From Loxodes magnus (taxonomy: Eukaryota; Ciliophora; Karyorelictea; Loxodida; Loxodidae): 64,000 nt of DNA. The notes under the pieces are model-generated. The model did no database searches, was not told the DNA's origin, and was given only the letters and a program-made list of their open reading frames with translations. Shown piece by piece: positions 47,121-58,738 of the stretch (position 1 is its first letter; each line of letters starts with the position of its first letter). The position numbers were made by a program, and so were the translations under genes. The stretch lies in assembly GCA_946699065.1 (NCBI GenBank), contig CAMPDV010000130.1:496001-560000 (forward strand), in the 5' to 3' direction.

Positions 47121-48758
47121 AAATTCTTATTCTTACTTATTAATAATTTAAATAATTTTATTATTGAACTATTATTTTACTACCTCCATTATTATTCTCT
47201 TTACTTGTAAAACATCAAAGTCTTTTATTTTTATTTTTCTAGCTATTTTTCTTTAGTCCTACATATTAAATATTTTCCTTTACATTTTTTTTATTAGTTA
47301 TGAATAAGAAAATTATTTTTTAAGAACTGATCTATTTTCCTAGAAATTAAAACTAAAATGAAAGGAAATCTTTTATTGTCTTTTTATAACTATTAATGAG
47401 GCTATTTTTGTATTCATTTTGCTTTTTTTATTTTCTCTTTTTTAATGCTTAAATTTTATCTTTCATTCAATAAACATTCTAATTCTAATTTAGTCGCTTA
47501 GCTTTTAATATTTTAGCTTTGATCATTTTAAGAAGAGAAACTATAAAATTATTTAGAAATTAAGAAATAGCAAAGTTCTGAGTAACTTTCATAGTTTAAT
47601 ACTTTATTCATACAACTTTTATAAAAAGCAGCAAATTTAGAAAAATGCTATAAAAGAAAATAATTGTAAATAAATTTCCAGTCAAGTAGTTATCTCATAA
47701 GTAATCCTAAGAAATAACTATTATAAGTAATAATTTCTTTAATAGAGCTTTTCATATCAATCTATTAATTCTAACTGCTAATGCAAATTAATAACCTTTA
47801 CATTAAAAGAAATGTTAAATAATAATTATCATGCAAATGCTAGCAAAGCTATTAATAGAGATATTTTATCTGAAAGTACTCTACTAGTAGTTCATAAGAT
47901 TAAGAATTTAGCTAGAATTAATTATGCTTAATAAATAAAAATAATTATTAGTAAAAGTCTAGGATTTTAATACTGTAGATCCTAAAATAATTTAAAATAG
48001 TAATATAAGAAGTGAAGCTTAAAAGGAAATTAATTTTTCAGCTATAAATCCTAAATAAGAATCTTAAAATCCTTACTAATTTAAATATAGTTAAAATAAA
48101 TAGAAATGAAGATCAAATTAATATAATAAATAAAAATAACTTTAAGATTGTATTTAGTTATATAGGTTTCAGTTGAGAATTTATTTAAAAATAATATGAA
48201 AGGTAATATACATTAAAAATAATAAATAGGCTATTTTAGATAAATAAATTTAGATATAGATATAATGAGAATAAAATACAAATCATCATGTAGATAAGAT
48301 ATTTAATAAGGATATAGTTAAGATAAGTTTAAAAAGAGTATCTCTTAAATAGTAAGAAGATATTTAATAATAATATGGCAATTAGATATACTTTTATTCC
48401 TTATCTTATTACATAATTAGATCTCTAGAAATGTTTTATATTATTTAGAAGAAGATGTATATTATATTTCATATTTCATACTTAATCAATTATTTCATTT
48501 TATCTTACTAAAATATATGAACCAAACTAGTAGAAGAAAGTAAGGAGGTTTATAATATTCTCAAAACTGAAGAAAAATAGAGAGCAAGAAATGAAAAACT
48601 CCTTATGTTAAATTTAAAAGAAATTAAAAATAAAATTAAGAAAGATTTGAAAGGCAATACATAGTGATGTATTATAGCTTAAATAGGAATATGGTTAGTT
48701 GCATATAGATGCTATTTTATTATTTAGAAATGTAAAGTATTTCTATTCTACTTTAAAT
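47121..48758 (+). other. AT-rich region between the TRIM genes, possibly with a decayed coding stretch
   Basis: 47121-47530 is plain AT-rich. From about 47536 to 48160 the plus strand gives Gln/Asn-rich sequence with some protein character (EEKLQNYLEIKKQQSSEQL, then in another frame FNTVDPKIIQNSNIRSEAQ). It may be a decayed gene piece between the paralogues. No domain was recognised. The start at 48699 suggested by standard-code reading lies upstream of, and in a different phase from, the MSSHFC start used for the next gene. Confidence 0.25.
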
Positions 48759-51700
48759 ATGTCTTCTCACTTCTGTGCATTATGCGAACAATTGTACGAT
48801 CTTAATCAACATATTCCTAGAAGACTTTTGTGTAGTTGTGTGTATTGTGAAAAATGCTTGAAAATCTATAGCAAAGTAAAATAATATTTCAAATGCTAGG
48901 TTCATAAGTTTAAGAGTTAGACTAAGATAGAAGAGTTAGAAATACCTAGTTCACTTTTATCAGAAGACTAAGTTATTAAGCTAAATTAGCTCAAATAAAG
49001 ATGCTAGCAGCATTAGGATATATTTAAGTTTGTCTGTATTAATGATGGAATGTAAGTATGTGGAGCATGCACTATAACTACACATTAAGGACATTCATTC
49101 TAACCTATTGAGTAGAAGCTGAAACAAATGTAAAACTAAATGCAATAAGAACTTGGTGAAATAAAGTAACTAATGTAGGTTGAATAAAGGATAAAGGAAC
49201 TAGAAAATATATAAAACTAAGTTTGTTTTGAGGAGTCTTACTTAAGAAATTCAAGCAGTAAGATTTTAAATTTCTTCATACAAAAAGTAAACTAAATATG
49301 CTAAGAAGAACTGGAAAGTTTATTTTAATAGTTTCTAAATGATCAACAAGAAATAATAGTAAACATGATTGATACTAAAGATATTTAAAAATAGTTTCTT
49401 GAAATAGAAAAATAAAAGTTATCTGATATTGAGGAGTGCAAGTAAGGTCTACAAGCTGTTATTAATTTGAAAGAGAAAATTGGGTAGAGAAATTGATAAG
49501 CTAAGGAGTAATAAAATTATGGAAAACAAAAAATATTGAAGATATATAAGAATAAAGTAGAAGCAAGACTAATTAAAAAAAACTCAGAAAGTAATAACTA
49601 AATTCAAGGTAACTTATCAATATAAAATTAGAATGAAAACCCAATAAACTAATTAAATTAATAAATAGCTGCTTTATAAAGATAAGAAGAAGAATTTAAA
49701 AGATAAAAAGCTGCATAGATATAGTAATTAACTGATAGAATTAAGGATTTGTAGCAATAATAAGATTAAAAATAAGACATAATCAATAGGTTACAAAAGG
49801 AACTAAAGGAGTCATAAAATAATGTTGAGTATTATAGTAATGAGATATAAGGATGAGTAGATCAAAACTACGAAATGGAATAATTTTTAAATCAAAAGGA
49901 GATAAAAATTTAGAATCAAAGGAGATAAATCAATGATTTTTAAACTTAATAGAAAAACTTTAAAAATGAAGTTGACAATTTATAAAAAGATTCAGCGTTT
50001 CATAAATAATAAGTAATTGATTTAAGTAAAAAGGCATAAGAAAATTTAGATACATAAAAACAATTAGAAGAAAGTAAAAAATAAAATAAAAAATATAACG
50101 AAGAATTAGAAAACAATAAGAAAGTAATTCAATAATAAAATGATTAAATAAAAAAGATAAACAATTAGTAGTATTAATAAGACTAAAACTTAGACATGAT
50201 CAATAGGTTGGAAAAGGAACTTGAGGAGTCACAAAATAATGCTGAGCATTATAGTAACGAGATTTAACAATATATAGATCAAAGCTACTAAATGGAATAA
50301 ATTTTGAATTAAAAAGAGCTAAAAATTTAGAATCAAAGGAGATAAATCAATGATTTTTAAGCTCAATAGAAAGACTTGAAAAATGAGGTTACTAATTTAT
50401 AGAATGATTTAGCGTATCAATAGCAATAAATAGAAAATTTAAGTAAAAATTTATAAAAAAACGAAGACTCTATTTATTATAAAGATATTTAACTTGAAAA
50501 GAAAGAAAAATTAAATTAGGAATAAAAATTTTAAATAAATGACTATATAAAAAAACTAGAAGAAAGCAAAGCTCAAATTATTAATCTAAATAAAATTATA
50601 GAAAATTATAAAAAATAAATAAATGCATAACATGCTAATGATGAATAACTAGAAAGAACTAAAAAAGAATTTTAAGATTATAAAATAGAAAAAGAAAAAA
50701 TAATTCTATAATAATATCTTTAAGTTTAAGAGAAAAATAAATAAATAGAAGAAAGTAAAAGATAAAATACTAAATAAAACGAAGAGCTAAAAAGCGCTAA
50801 ATAAACGATATAACAACTAAATGATTAAATTAAAACTATGAAAAATAGTAAAACAAATATAGGAAATAATCTTATAGAAAAAGAAAACTAAATTTAAGCC
50901 AAAAATAAGAATATAAAAGAACTAACAGAATAGTAGCAAAATCTTAATCTCTAAGTTTAAAGAATTAAAAAGGAATTTCAAGTTTGCTTGTAAAAAAACT
51001 CTGAACTAAGTATTGCAAACAATGATCTTTTAAATCAAAATGAATTAAAAGCTAATTTATTAAAATAAAACGAAAAGATAATCTAGAATCAAAAAAAGCT
51101 AGTAAGTGATTTACAAAATGAAAAAGAATAGCTTAACGTTTAAACTTTGAGCCTTTAAAGAAAAGTTGAGTATGACTAATCTCAGTAAATTTTTATGACT
51201 AATAGAATAATGTAGCTAGAAAAAATGCACTCAGAGAAAGAGACTAAATTAGCAGAGAAAGAAAATGACATTTATAAGCTTAAAAAAAATATAAATGAAA
51301 TGCAAAAGAAAATAGAGTAATCATAATCATAATTAGTTAACTAATATGGAAACTTAAAAAAATAAAATAATACAAATAATGAATAAGCTTTAATTTAAAA
51401 ATAAAAAAATTAAATATCTGACTTATAAAAATATTAGCAATAATTAGAATTTTAAATAAACTGTCTCGGCTAATAACTACTCTTTGCAAATTAGAATTAA
51501 AATTTATATTTAGTAGAAAAGTGACATAAAGAACAAATCAAAAGTGATCAAATATAGCTTAACATGTAAGTATAAATAGAGAAATAAAATTCTGCTACTT
51601 CCAAATTACAATTTGCTTACATTTGCGTAATCACTTCGGCTATTATTCTTTATGACTTATTAAAAAGCTTTGAGACAGCATTCTCTAGAGAATCTTAACA

Positions 51701-52831
51701 TTTATATTAAACATTAAAGTTCTTAAAGTATATAAAGAGTTAATTAAATTAAAAAACATATTATAAGCAGTTTATATATGAGAATATATTAATACCTTAA
51801 TAAACTTAGATATCCTATATTAATTTTATACCTTTTAATATCTTTTGTTCTATCTTCTTTATTCACTACTTTTTATTCCTTCATTACTATTAATTTAACT
51901 TTTTCCTTTTTTATATTTTATTTGAAAGCTTAAATACTTCATATGAATATTACCATAAATAAAAAAAAAAATGGAATAATCTATTCGCCTTTCCAAAAAC
52001 CAAATTAAGAACGCAAAAAGGAAAGCTGCGAAACTAATGCAGAAACAATAACAAGAAGAAGATAAATCAAGTTCCTCATCTGAAGGAAAAGTTATAATTG
52101 GAACAATAGAGACGAATCCAGTAAAAGTACAAAAATAATCAGAAATCTAAATATAAATTGACTAAATGAAAACAATAATACAAAATTATTAGGAAACAAT
52201 TTACAATCAAGGGGAAAAAATAAGAGAACTAATGAATACTATCGAAGATTAAAACAACGAGCTACTAATAATAAGACGACAATTAATTTAAAATAATTTA
52301 GTCACGGAATAGTAACTATATGAATAATCTCAATCGAATTTTAAGCAAGAACAAAATATGATTATTGAAAAAGTTTCTACATAAACAAACATCCAAGAAA
52401 AATAGAATGACGAAAAGAATAATATAGAATTACTCCAAAGAATCGATTAACTTGAAAAAAAAGTATTTCTGAAGAGATTCAAGAAAAGACCAATCAAAAA
52501 TTGCTATTATTGCAAATCAAAGTGACACTTATTACAAAATTGCGATCAGTGAAGATAAATTTAGATGAAAGAACAACAAAGAACGTTAAGAATGCTTAGC
52601 AGACTCTGAATCACCGAAACGGGAATTTACAAGAAGAAGATATTCGTATAAAAGACAGAAGATTCTCAGTGGTTCCATCCACAAAAAAAAATGGCGTGGT
52701 ATCCATCCACGCTAAAAAAATGGTAGCAAAAACCTGGTTGAAAATCCAGGGAACGCTAAACTTTAATTACTTTTAGTTTACTATATATATATATATATGA
52801 ATATTACCATAATCACTTTTCGTAAATATGA
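48759..52831 (+). CDS. TRIM-like protein: RING, B-box, very long coiled coil; ORF1 element inserted near its end
   Basis: The start MSSHFCALCEQ is a clear paralogue of the 45087 gene: RING-like Cys pairs CALC, CSCVYCEKC, CQVH, then B-box CQQHQDIFKFVC and CGACTITTHQGH. No Kelch part follows. Instead a coiled coil of more than 800 residues runs on, with an internal duplication of about 140 residues (INRLQKELKESQNN / INRLEKELEESQNN; 49781-50040 and 50195-50450). A Trp encoded by UGA in the first copy (IQGW) matches Tyr in the second. From about 51600 there is a hydrophobic segment (FAYICVITSAIILYDLL), then AT-rich hydrophobic sequence. No in-frame UGA occurs before the element at 51959. With the element and one target copy left out, the frame meets UGA at 52829-52831. 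The last ~90 codons before the insertion are weakly supported. Probably a membrane-linked scaffold or E3-like protein. Confidence 0.75.
51959..52794 (+). mobile_element. ORF1-only LINE-like element with 18-bp target duplication, looks whole
   Basis: Flanked by ATATGAATATTACCATAA at 51941-51958 and 52795-52812. It starts with an A-run and ATGGAA. One frame (51971-52741, 256 codons) runs to UGA: basic Ser-rich start, coiled-coil middle, zinc knuckle CYYCKSKWHLLQNC, then GIYKKKIF and a Trp-rich tail ending PG-stop. The stop UGA sits in the loop of the terminal hairpin CCTGG-TTGAAAAT-CCAGG. The element ends in a TTTAGTTTACTATATA-type TA repeat. No reverse transcriptase. This is the clearest defining copy of the family and a young insertion. 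Confidence 0.85.
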
Positions 52832-53042
52832 ATTGGAACTAGAATCTACTTTTATTAACCTGCTTCAATAAAAGAAAATTAAAAAGAAATTAAAATTTTT
52901 CCCCTTTTGATAAATAGGATGTATTAGATTATAGAGAATTAATTAAAAGGTATAAATAAAAAGGGGTTAAAAGCATAATATTAAAAATAAAAAGTTTGAA
53001 TTAATGCTAAATAATCAACTAAATATATATTAAAGCTCTTAT

Positions 53043-53642
53043 ATGAAATATATATGCTAAGCTTAAAAATTAATTTACAGTGAGATTGACAGCTAAAGCT
53101 AAAGAAGTAAAGCCTTTTAGCACTTAATACAAGATTAAAATTGGATTATTCTAATATTATCATAAGATTAAACTAAAAAAAAATCAGAAAAAAATGAAGC
53201 AAGTAAAAGTGAAGAAAACAAATACACATTTGCTTAAGAACAAAAATATTATTACAATCAAATTTTCATAAGTGTTAATCTTAGAGATGTATATAAGCAT
53301 TAACAAATTCTAAAATAAATTTAATGAGCTAAAAGCTTTAAAAAGAAAATCAAATATTGTTAAAACGTTAAAATTGGTTGTAAATAAAAATAAAATTTTC
53401 CAGAATGTATTTATATAAATATCAAACTTGACGCTAGCTAAAGATTCTTAAAAAAATTATAAAAAAGAACAATGAAAGCCAAAAAATTGAAATTGGTTAA
53501 ATAAATAAAAGCTATTGGTTTACTGAAGCAAATAAAATTAAATTTATTCAAAAAATGTTGGAAATATTTTTAAAATATTATTAAACATCTTTGCATTAAA
53601 AAATTTATAAAAAGGGGAAAACATTAAATTAAAGATAAATGA
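53043..53642 (+). CDS. Hypothetical basic protein (199 aa)
   Basis: Open from ATG (MKYICQAQKLIYSEID) to UGA at 53640. Protein-like stretches include SEENKYTFAQEQKYYYNQI and NLRDVYKHQQ; Cys and Pro are present (CQNVKIGCK, FPECIY) and the C-terminus is Lys-rich. Gln is mostly UAA/UAG, with one UGA as Trp. An upstream in-frame ATG at 53004 is also possible. No domain recognised. It follows the TRIM-like gene in the same direction, about 210 bp after the stop at 52831. Confidence 0.4.
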
Positions 53643-54226
53643 GTTAGAGAACTTAGAAAATTAAAATTTCTTGGATAGATATATAATATAAAAATTTATT
53701 TTGATTTCATAGTCTCCTCTTTGAAAGGAAAAATTTAGAAATTTTTTTCAATTTTTTTATCTATCTAATAAAAAAGCCAATTAACATTATATATTATTAT
53801 TATTATTATTATTATTAATATTTATTTAATAAATATTCTAAAGCAAGAGCAAATAAATTTTAAAGAGTGAAAATTAAAAAATTTATATAGTTTTTTATAA
53901 TTTTAAATTTACTATTCTAAGATATTATTTATTTCAAACATTTTATTAATTTTCTCTTATAATCATTTTTTTCTATTATTTTTGTCTTTTTGAAAGGAAA
54001 TTACTAAGGATATAAAATTTTATTTTATTTTCTTAAAATTACTTATATTTATATAATATAAATGGTATTTTTAGCAATAATTTTTTTAGTTATTTTATTT
54101 ATTTATAATTAATTAATTAAAATATAATAGTTTCAATATTTAAGAATATTGAGACATAGTTGCAATAAATATAGCTTAGACTATAATATTACAAATATGT
54201 TGAAAGATAAAAATTTGTAATGTCAA
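53643..54226. other. AT-rich spacer with ATT microsatellite
   Basis: An (ATT)n run of about 10 units lies near 53790-53816; otherwise A/T low complexity. Confidence 0.5.
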
Positions 54227-55300
54227 TCAAGCTTCTTCTTGTTCTTTCTCTATTGTATATTTTTATTTATTGTCTTGAATAAATTTGTCTTTTTTTCCTT
54301 CTTGAAACTCTTCTAAAAGCTCATCTTGTAATTAAAACATTTCAATACGCTTTTTTAGTAATTTAGAATGAAAATTTTTGATTAATTTGTCTATTTTAGG
54401 AATTTGATTTTTTGAAAAATGTTTGTTTATATAGTTTTAGTCATAAAGAATTAGTTTTTTCTTGTCTTTTTCTTTAAAAGCTTTATAACTTTCAAGTTAC
54501 TCAATAATGTCTGCATAGTATTAGCAATAAAAAATATGATCAGTTTCATCAAAGTCTTATCCACATAAGCAAATAATGCTATATCTAACGTTAATGTGGC
54601 GATTACTAAGTTCTTATTGAAAATTATAAGAAAAAGTCCTCAGTTTATAAATAGAAATAGTCTCTCTAATATAGTGTTTATTATATTTGGTATAAGTAAT
54701 TTCAGGAAATAAACTTTAATTATTTTCTATTTAGTCTATAATTCTTTTTGCTGTTGGCATAAGTGTATTCCTTGAGAGACATTCCATTTAGAATTTATGT
54801 TTTATTTTTTATTCTGTGAGCTTATAAAAATCCATCTTACTCTAAACATGTGACATGTCAAAATTATGCAAATCGATACATTTCTTTATATGTTTCTAGT
54901 ATGGTAAATTAAATTTAGTGCATTTTTCTAATAGGAAAGCAGTATCTGAGTTAGGATTTTCTTTGCTATATTACATTAATTTTTAATAAAAGGGCATTAA
55001 ATTTTTAGTTGCTATATGTGTAAAAGGAAGCCAATTTAGGTCAATAAAGCATGACTCATTGAATGTGGATTCTTAAGATCTAAACGCCTATCTTGAGATA
55101 AGTCTTTACGATTTTTTTATCTTGTTTTTTATTCCTTTAATTCCAGAAATAGTAACTCACGGAGTAATATCACCTCCATATTCAACTTTATGCAAAATAA
55201 AAGTTCTAAAAAGAGTTTCGAAGCTGAGAGGGGATACTAATCCATATTTAGAAAGTATTGCAGTAGCTTTTTATTTATAATAAATTAAATTATATTTACT
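54227..55300 (-). mobile_element. 5'-truncated LINE: C-terminal part of the reverse-transcriptase protein
   Basis: The minus-strand frame of about 355 codons has no interruption and ends on UGA at 54227-54229. It begins with ILSKYGLVSPLSFETLF and ILHKVEYGGDI, typical of the region after the RT domain of LINE ORF2 (LxxxxVLPxLxYG-like). A C-terminal zinc-finger motif follows, CLCGQDFDETDHIFYC, with the ET..H.F..C pattern of LINE ORF2 proteins, then a charged tail. The RT active site itself is missing, so the copy is truncated at its 5' side, as usual for LINEs. It is the only RT-related sequence in the window and a possible relative of the machinery that moves the ORF1-only elements and SINEs. 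Confidence 0.7.
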
Positions 55301-55339
55301 AAATTAAATTAAAAAGTTTAAATTGGAGTTTATTGAACT

Positions 55340-56236
55340 TGGAGGATTTTCAACCTCGTGTTCACAGGAACCAGTTTGATAACCTGGCTGGAACCAGCTT
55401 CCTTCAGAACTCTTTCTTCAGTCGCCTTGGATTGTGTACCACTTCGGTTTGTAGATTTGACCTCCTGACGGATAAAATTAGTTACAGAATTCACGTCTAA
55501 TCTTATCCTAATATTAGTACTATTATTTTTCTTATTATTTTCTATTCCAGTACTATTATTTAATTAATTTCAATTTCTAACATTGTTTATATTTATGTCC
55601 AGTTTGTTAGCATACAAAGCATCTTGATTTATTTCTAATTCATTTCTTGTCTCGACTCCTCGGTAAATTAATAGCTCCTTCTAAGTCCATTGGATCTTGA
55701 ATTATCCTAACTTTTAATTCCTACTACTGTTGCTACTTGCTGTTCTCTTCAAGCACAGTTGTTCTCTGCTGCAGCAATCCCATTTCCCTGAAGAAAATGT
55801 TTTGATCTCGATCGTAGACTTCCCAGAAGCTTTCTTTCCATTCCTTGAGCTCAGTAACTTGATTTTTTAGAGCCCTACTCTCTAATCGTAGCCTCTTTAC
55901 TTCCTCCTTCAGGTCACCGAATGCGACTAAAATTTATGCCTGTTCTTCCTGGAACTATGGCATCGCAAACTCTCGCACGGCTACTGCTTCTTGCATCTCC
56001 AGCACCTTTCTAGGTCCTTCCTCTTCAGTTGGTGTCATCAGAGTAGCCTTTTGGCGCTTTTGTCCCATCTTTTAGGTTGGTCTGGAAGTTCCTTTTTGAG
56101 TCTATTATTCTTGAAGATTTTGAGAAGAAAATTATTTCTAGGAAGAAGATGCGAGAGTTAAAGATGAGAATTCTTACTTTCTCTCCCCTTTTTAGGAGGC
56201 GGTATAAAAGCCTTTCTTGAACCTTCTACCATTTTT
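55340..56236 (-). mobile_element. ORF1-only LINE-like element next to the LINE fragment
   Basis: Minus strand. The ATGGTAGAAGG start at 56232 opens a short basic piece related to the start of the 35342-36271 ORF. From 56068 another frame gives a well-kept coiled-coil region (LKEEVKRLRLESRALKNQV), the knuckle CFVCQQTGHKYKQC near 55630, and GGQIYKPKW. The left end carries the GAGG-TTGAAAAT-CCTC hairpin. GC-rich compared with flanks. Whether the two frames are joined by splicing or the copy is broken is not known. It lies just upstream of the LINE fragment on the same strand. Confidence 0.7.
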
Positions 56237-57026
56237 ATTCCTGATATTATTTAAATTAAACTATATTAAAAAGATATTTAATTTCTAAGCTTAATTCATA
56301 GCATAATAAATTATAAGAATTATCTGAAAAATATAAATATTTATTATCTTAATTTATATATTTAAAAATTTAATTATTAGCTATATTACTAATTCTTTTT
56401 ATTGGCATTAACCATACTTATTCTTATTTTTTTATACTAAATTTAATATTTATATATAAAATCCAACTCTTTTATAGCTATATTTATTTTCAGTATTAAA
56501 CTCAATGTCTAAAATTTTTAAATAAATGTATAGATAAAATTATTAAAATAAAATATTAATTTTAATTAACTAAATTTGCTTTAATAAAATTGAAGTATTA
56601 GAAACTTAAAAAAAGGTGAACCTTGTTATTATAAAACGTTTAGGTAAATTAAATAAGGAAAATTTATATAACTTATGCATAATTAAACAGATTTAAATTA
56701 AGTATTTAGAAGTACTATTATAACATAATATTTCAGCTGGATTCATTTAAAATTTTTTAAAAGCTTTATATAAACAATAAAACATTTATTTGTTAGTTCT
56801 TCTTTATTTGAAGCATTTCCTTTTTATTTTTACTTTTACTTTGATTTATCTTACTAGCGTTTAATTTATTTCTTTGTTTCAGGAATTATTAATTTATGGA
56901 AAAATAATTTAGAAAAGATTCTTTAAAATTTTCTTATTTTGTTTAAAATGAGATAAAAAGAATTACCAAAATAGTTTTAGATCTGTAGAATAATTTAGTA
57001 AATAAGATGAAATAAAATAATATTTA
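56237..57026. other. AT-rich spacer
   Basis: Nothing recognised. Confidence 0.45.
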
Positions 57027-57041
57027 ATATCACAAGTAAGA

Positions 57042-57928
57042 GATATAAAAATAGAGTCTTAAAATCTTGTTCCCGGCTTTTTCCTGAGCAAAGAAGAGAA
57101 AAAAACTCTGGAGAAAAAGCAGGCATAAAAAAAGTATCAAGAGTCTTCTTCTCCTCACTTACAAAATTAATAAAGAACCTAATAACTAGAATAAACACCT
57201 CCTAAAGTAATAAAAAGAAAGGAATCTAATATAATAACAGGAAAAGAACTTCCATTAAAGATAATTAAAAAGGAAATCAATATTTAACAGTTAGTATTTG
57301 AATTATCCAATCTCTAGGAAGAGTTAAAGTGCTTAAGTAGGAAAATTAAGAACTAAGAAGCTTATTATCGCTTGGATAAGATAACTTAGAGATTAGAATT
57401 ATTAATTAAGAAAGGGAACTCCAAGCATATTGGAACATTTAAACTGAACATAGATAAGAAACAGTAAGGCTTGGAAATATCGTATAAAAACAAGAGTTGG
57501 AGTTTATTAAGCAAAAGAATATTAGCACAAACATAACTAATTAGACAAATTAGATGGAGATAGAATAAAAAGAGGTTATAAATCGAAAACAAATCTGATA
57601 AGTAAGGAAGAATGCTACTACTGTAATAGTAAGTGACATTTGTAAAAGAATTGCTAAAAATTTTAGAATTTCAAGAAAAAATTTTGGCGTAAAGAATAAG
57701 AAAAATACTAGAGACTCTATTGTAATGAGCATGGAGATATTTACAGAAGAAAATGATGTGAAGTACCTTTTGAAATAATAAGAACAAGAAATAAATGAAA
57801 CTGAGAAGCCCTTAGTGAAGATAATTTCATTAGAAAGTCAAGAATGATGAGAAGTGTTGCTGATAAAACAACTTATTTTAAACAGTGTCCAGATTGGCAC
57901 TGTTGAACATTTTAATTTAATTGTTATT
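57042..57928 (+). mobile_element. ORF1-only LINE-like element with 15-bp target duplication
   Basis: ATATCACAAGTAAGA flanks it (57027-57041 and 57929-57943). The charged N-terminal region (KEEKKTLEKKQAQ) and coiled coil lie in one frame, the knuckle CYYCNSKWHLQKNC near 57620 in another, so it appears broken. Minus-strand frames at 56995-57198, 57386-57592 and 57550-57732 are antisense to it. Confidence 0.7.
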
Positions 57929-58012
57929 ATATCACAAGTAAGAAAATTTAATTTTTTTTATCTATTAAAGATTAACTATTATATTTACAATTAATCAAAA
58001 AAAATAAAATAC

Positions 58013-58738
58013 ATGACTAAGAAGAGTAATTGATAAATTATTTTAGGTTAATACGAATTTTAACTTGCTTAAATAAAAATTGGAATTGACTATGTAATTA
58101 TGATTACTAAATAAATTAAGATTTCATCGTAATGTTCCAAAAGAAAAAATAATGTTATAATTAATAAAGGAAAAATCTCTATAAAAATGAAAAAAAAAGT
58201 ATAAACCATTTTAATAAAAGAAGCTATGAAATTTTTAGAAAAAAGATACTATAAAAAAATATATAGAGAAAATTATAAATTAAGAAAGAAATAAATAAAT
58301 AATTAAAGAAATTAATATGTCCAAAGAAGATAAAGGTTAAATAAAAATAAAAAGAAAGTTTTTAAGCATTCCTTTTAAATTTAAGAATAAATGAAAATAG
58401 AAAATGCTTAGATTATATCTTATTTAGTCTATTTAGTTTTAAAGATAAAAATAAAATTCTTTGAAGCAAGTTTAAAAGCGAGGTTAAATAGTGTTTAAGA
58501 TATAATAAAAATCAAAAATATTTTATCAAAATAAATAATTTATGTCCATATTTCATTTTAATAAATGAATTAAAAAAACTTAAGACTCATTTAATTTTAG
58601 AATTTTAAAAAATTAAAATTTTTTTTCTAAAAGATAAATTTATATTTTAAGTTAAATTAAAAATATTTTAAGTTTCCTTTAATCTATATTTAATAACAAA
58701 ATATTAGAATCTTTTTATAGTTTGTTTATTTTTAATGA
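58013..58738 (+). CDS. Hypothetical basic protein (241 aa)
   Basis: Open from ATG (MTKKSNWQIILGQYEF, with UGA as Trp7) to UGA at 58736. The first ~150 residues look protein-like (IKIGIDYVIMITKQIKI, IKEAMKFLEKRYYKKIYREN). The last ~60 are AT-driven and may not be real. Very Lys-rich; no domain recognised. It starts about 70 bp after the target duplication of the element at 57042-57928. Confidence 0.35.

Noticed and set aside
43044-57928. Interpretation of the CCHC frames as Gag genes of LTR retroelements
   Set aside because: No long terminal repeats, protease, integrase or RT are attached; target duplications vary from 9 to 18 bp, which fits LINE-type insertion.
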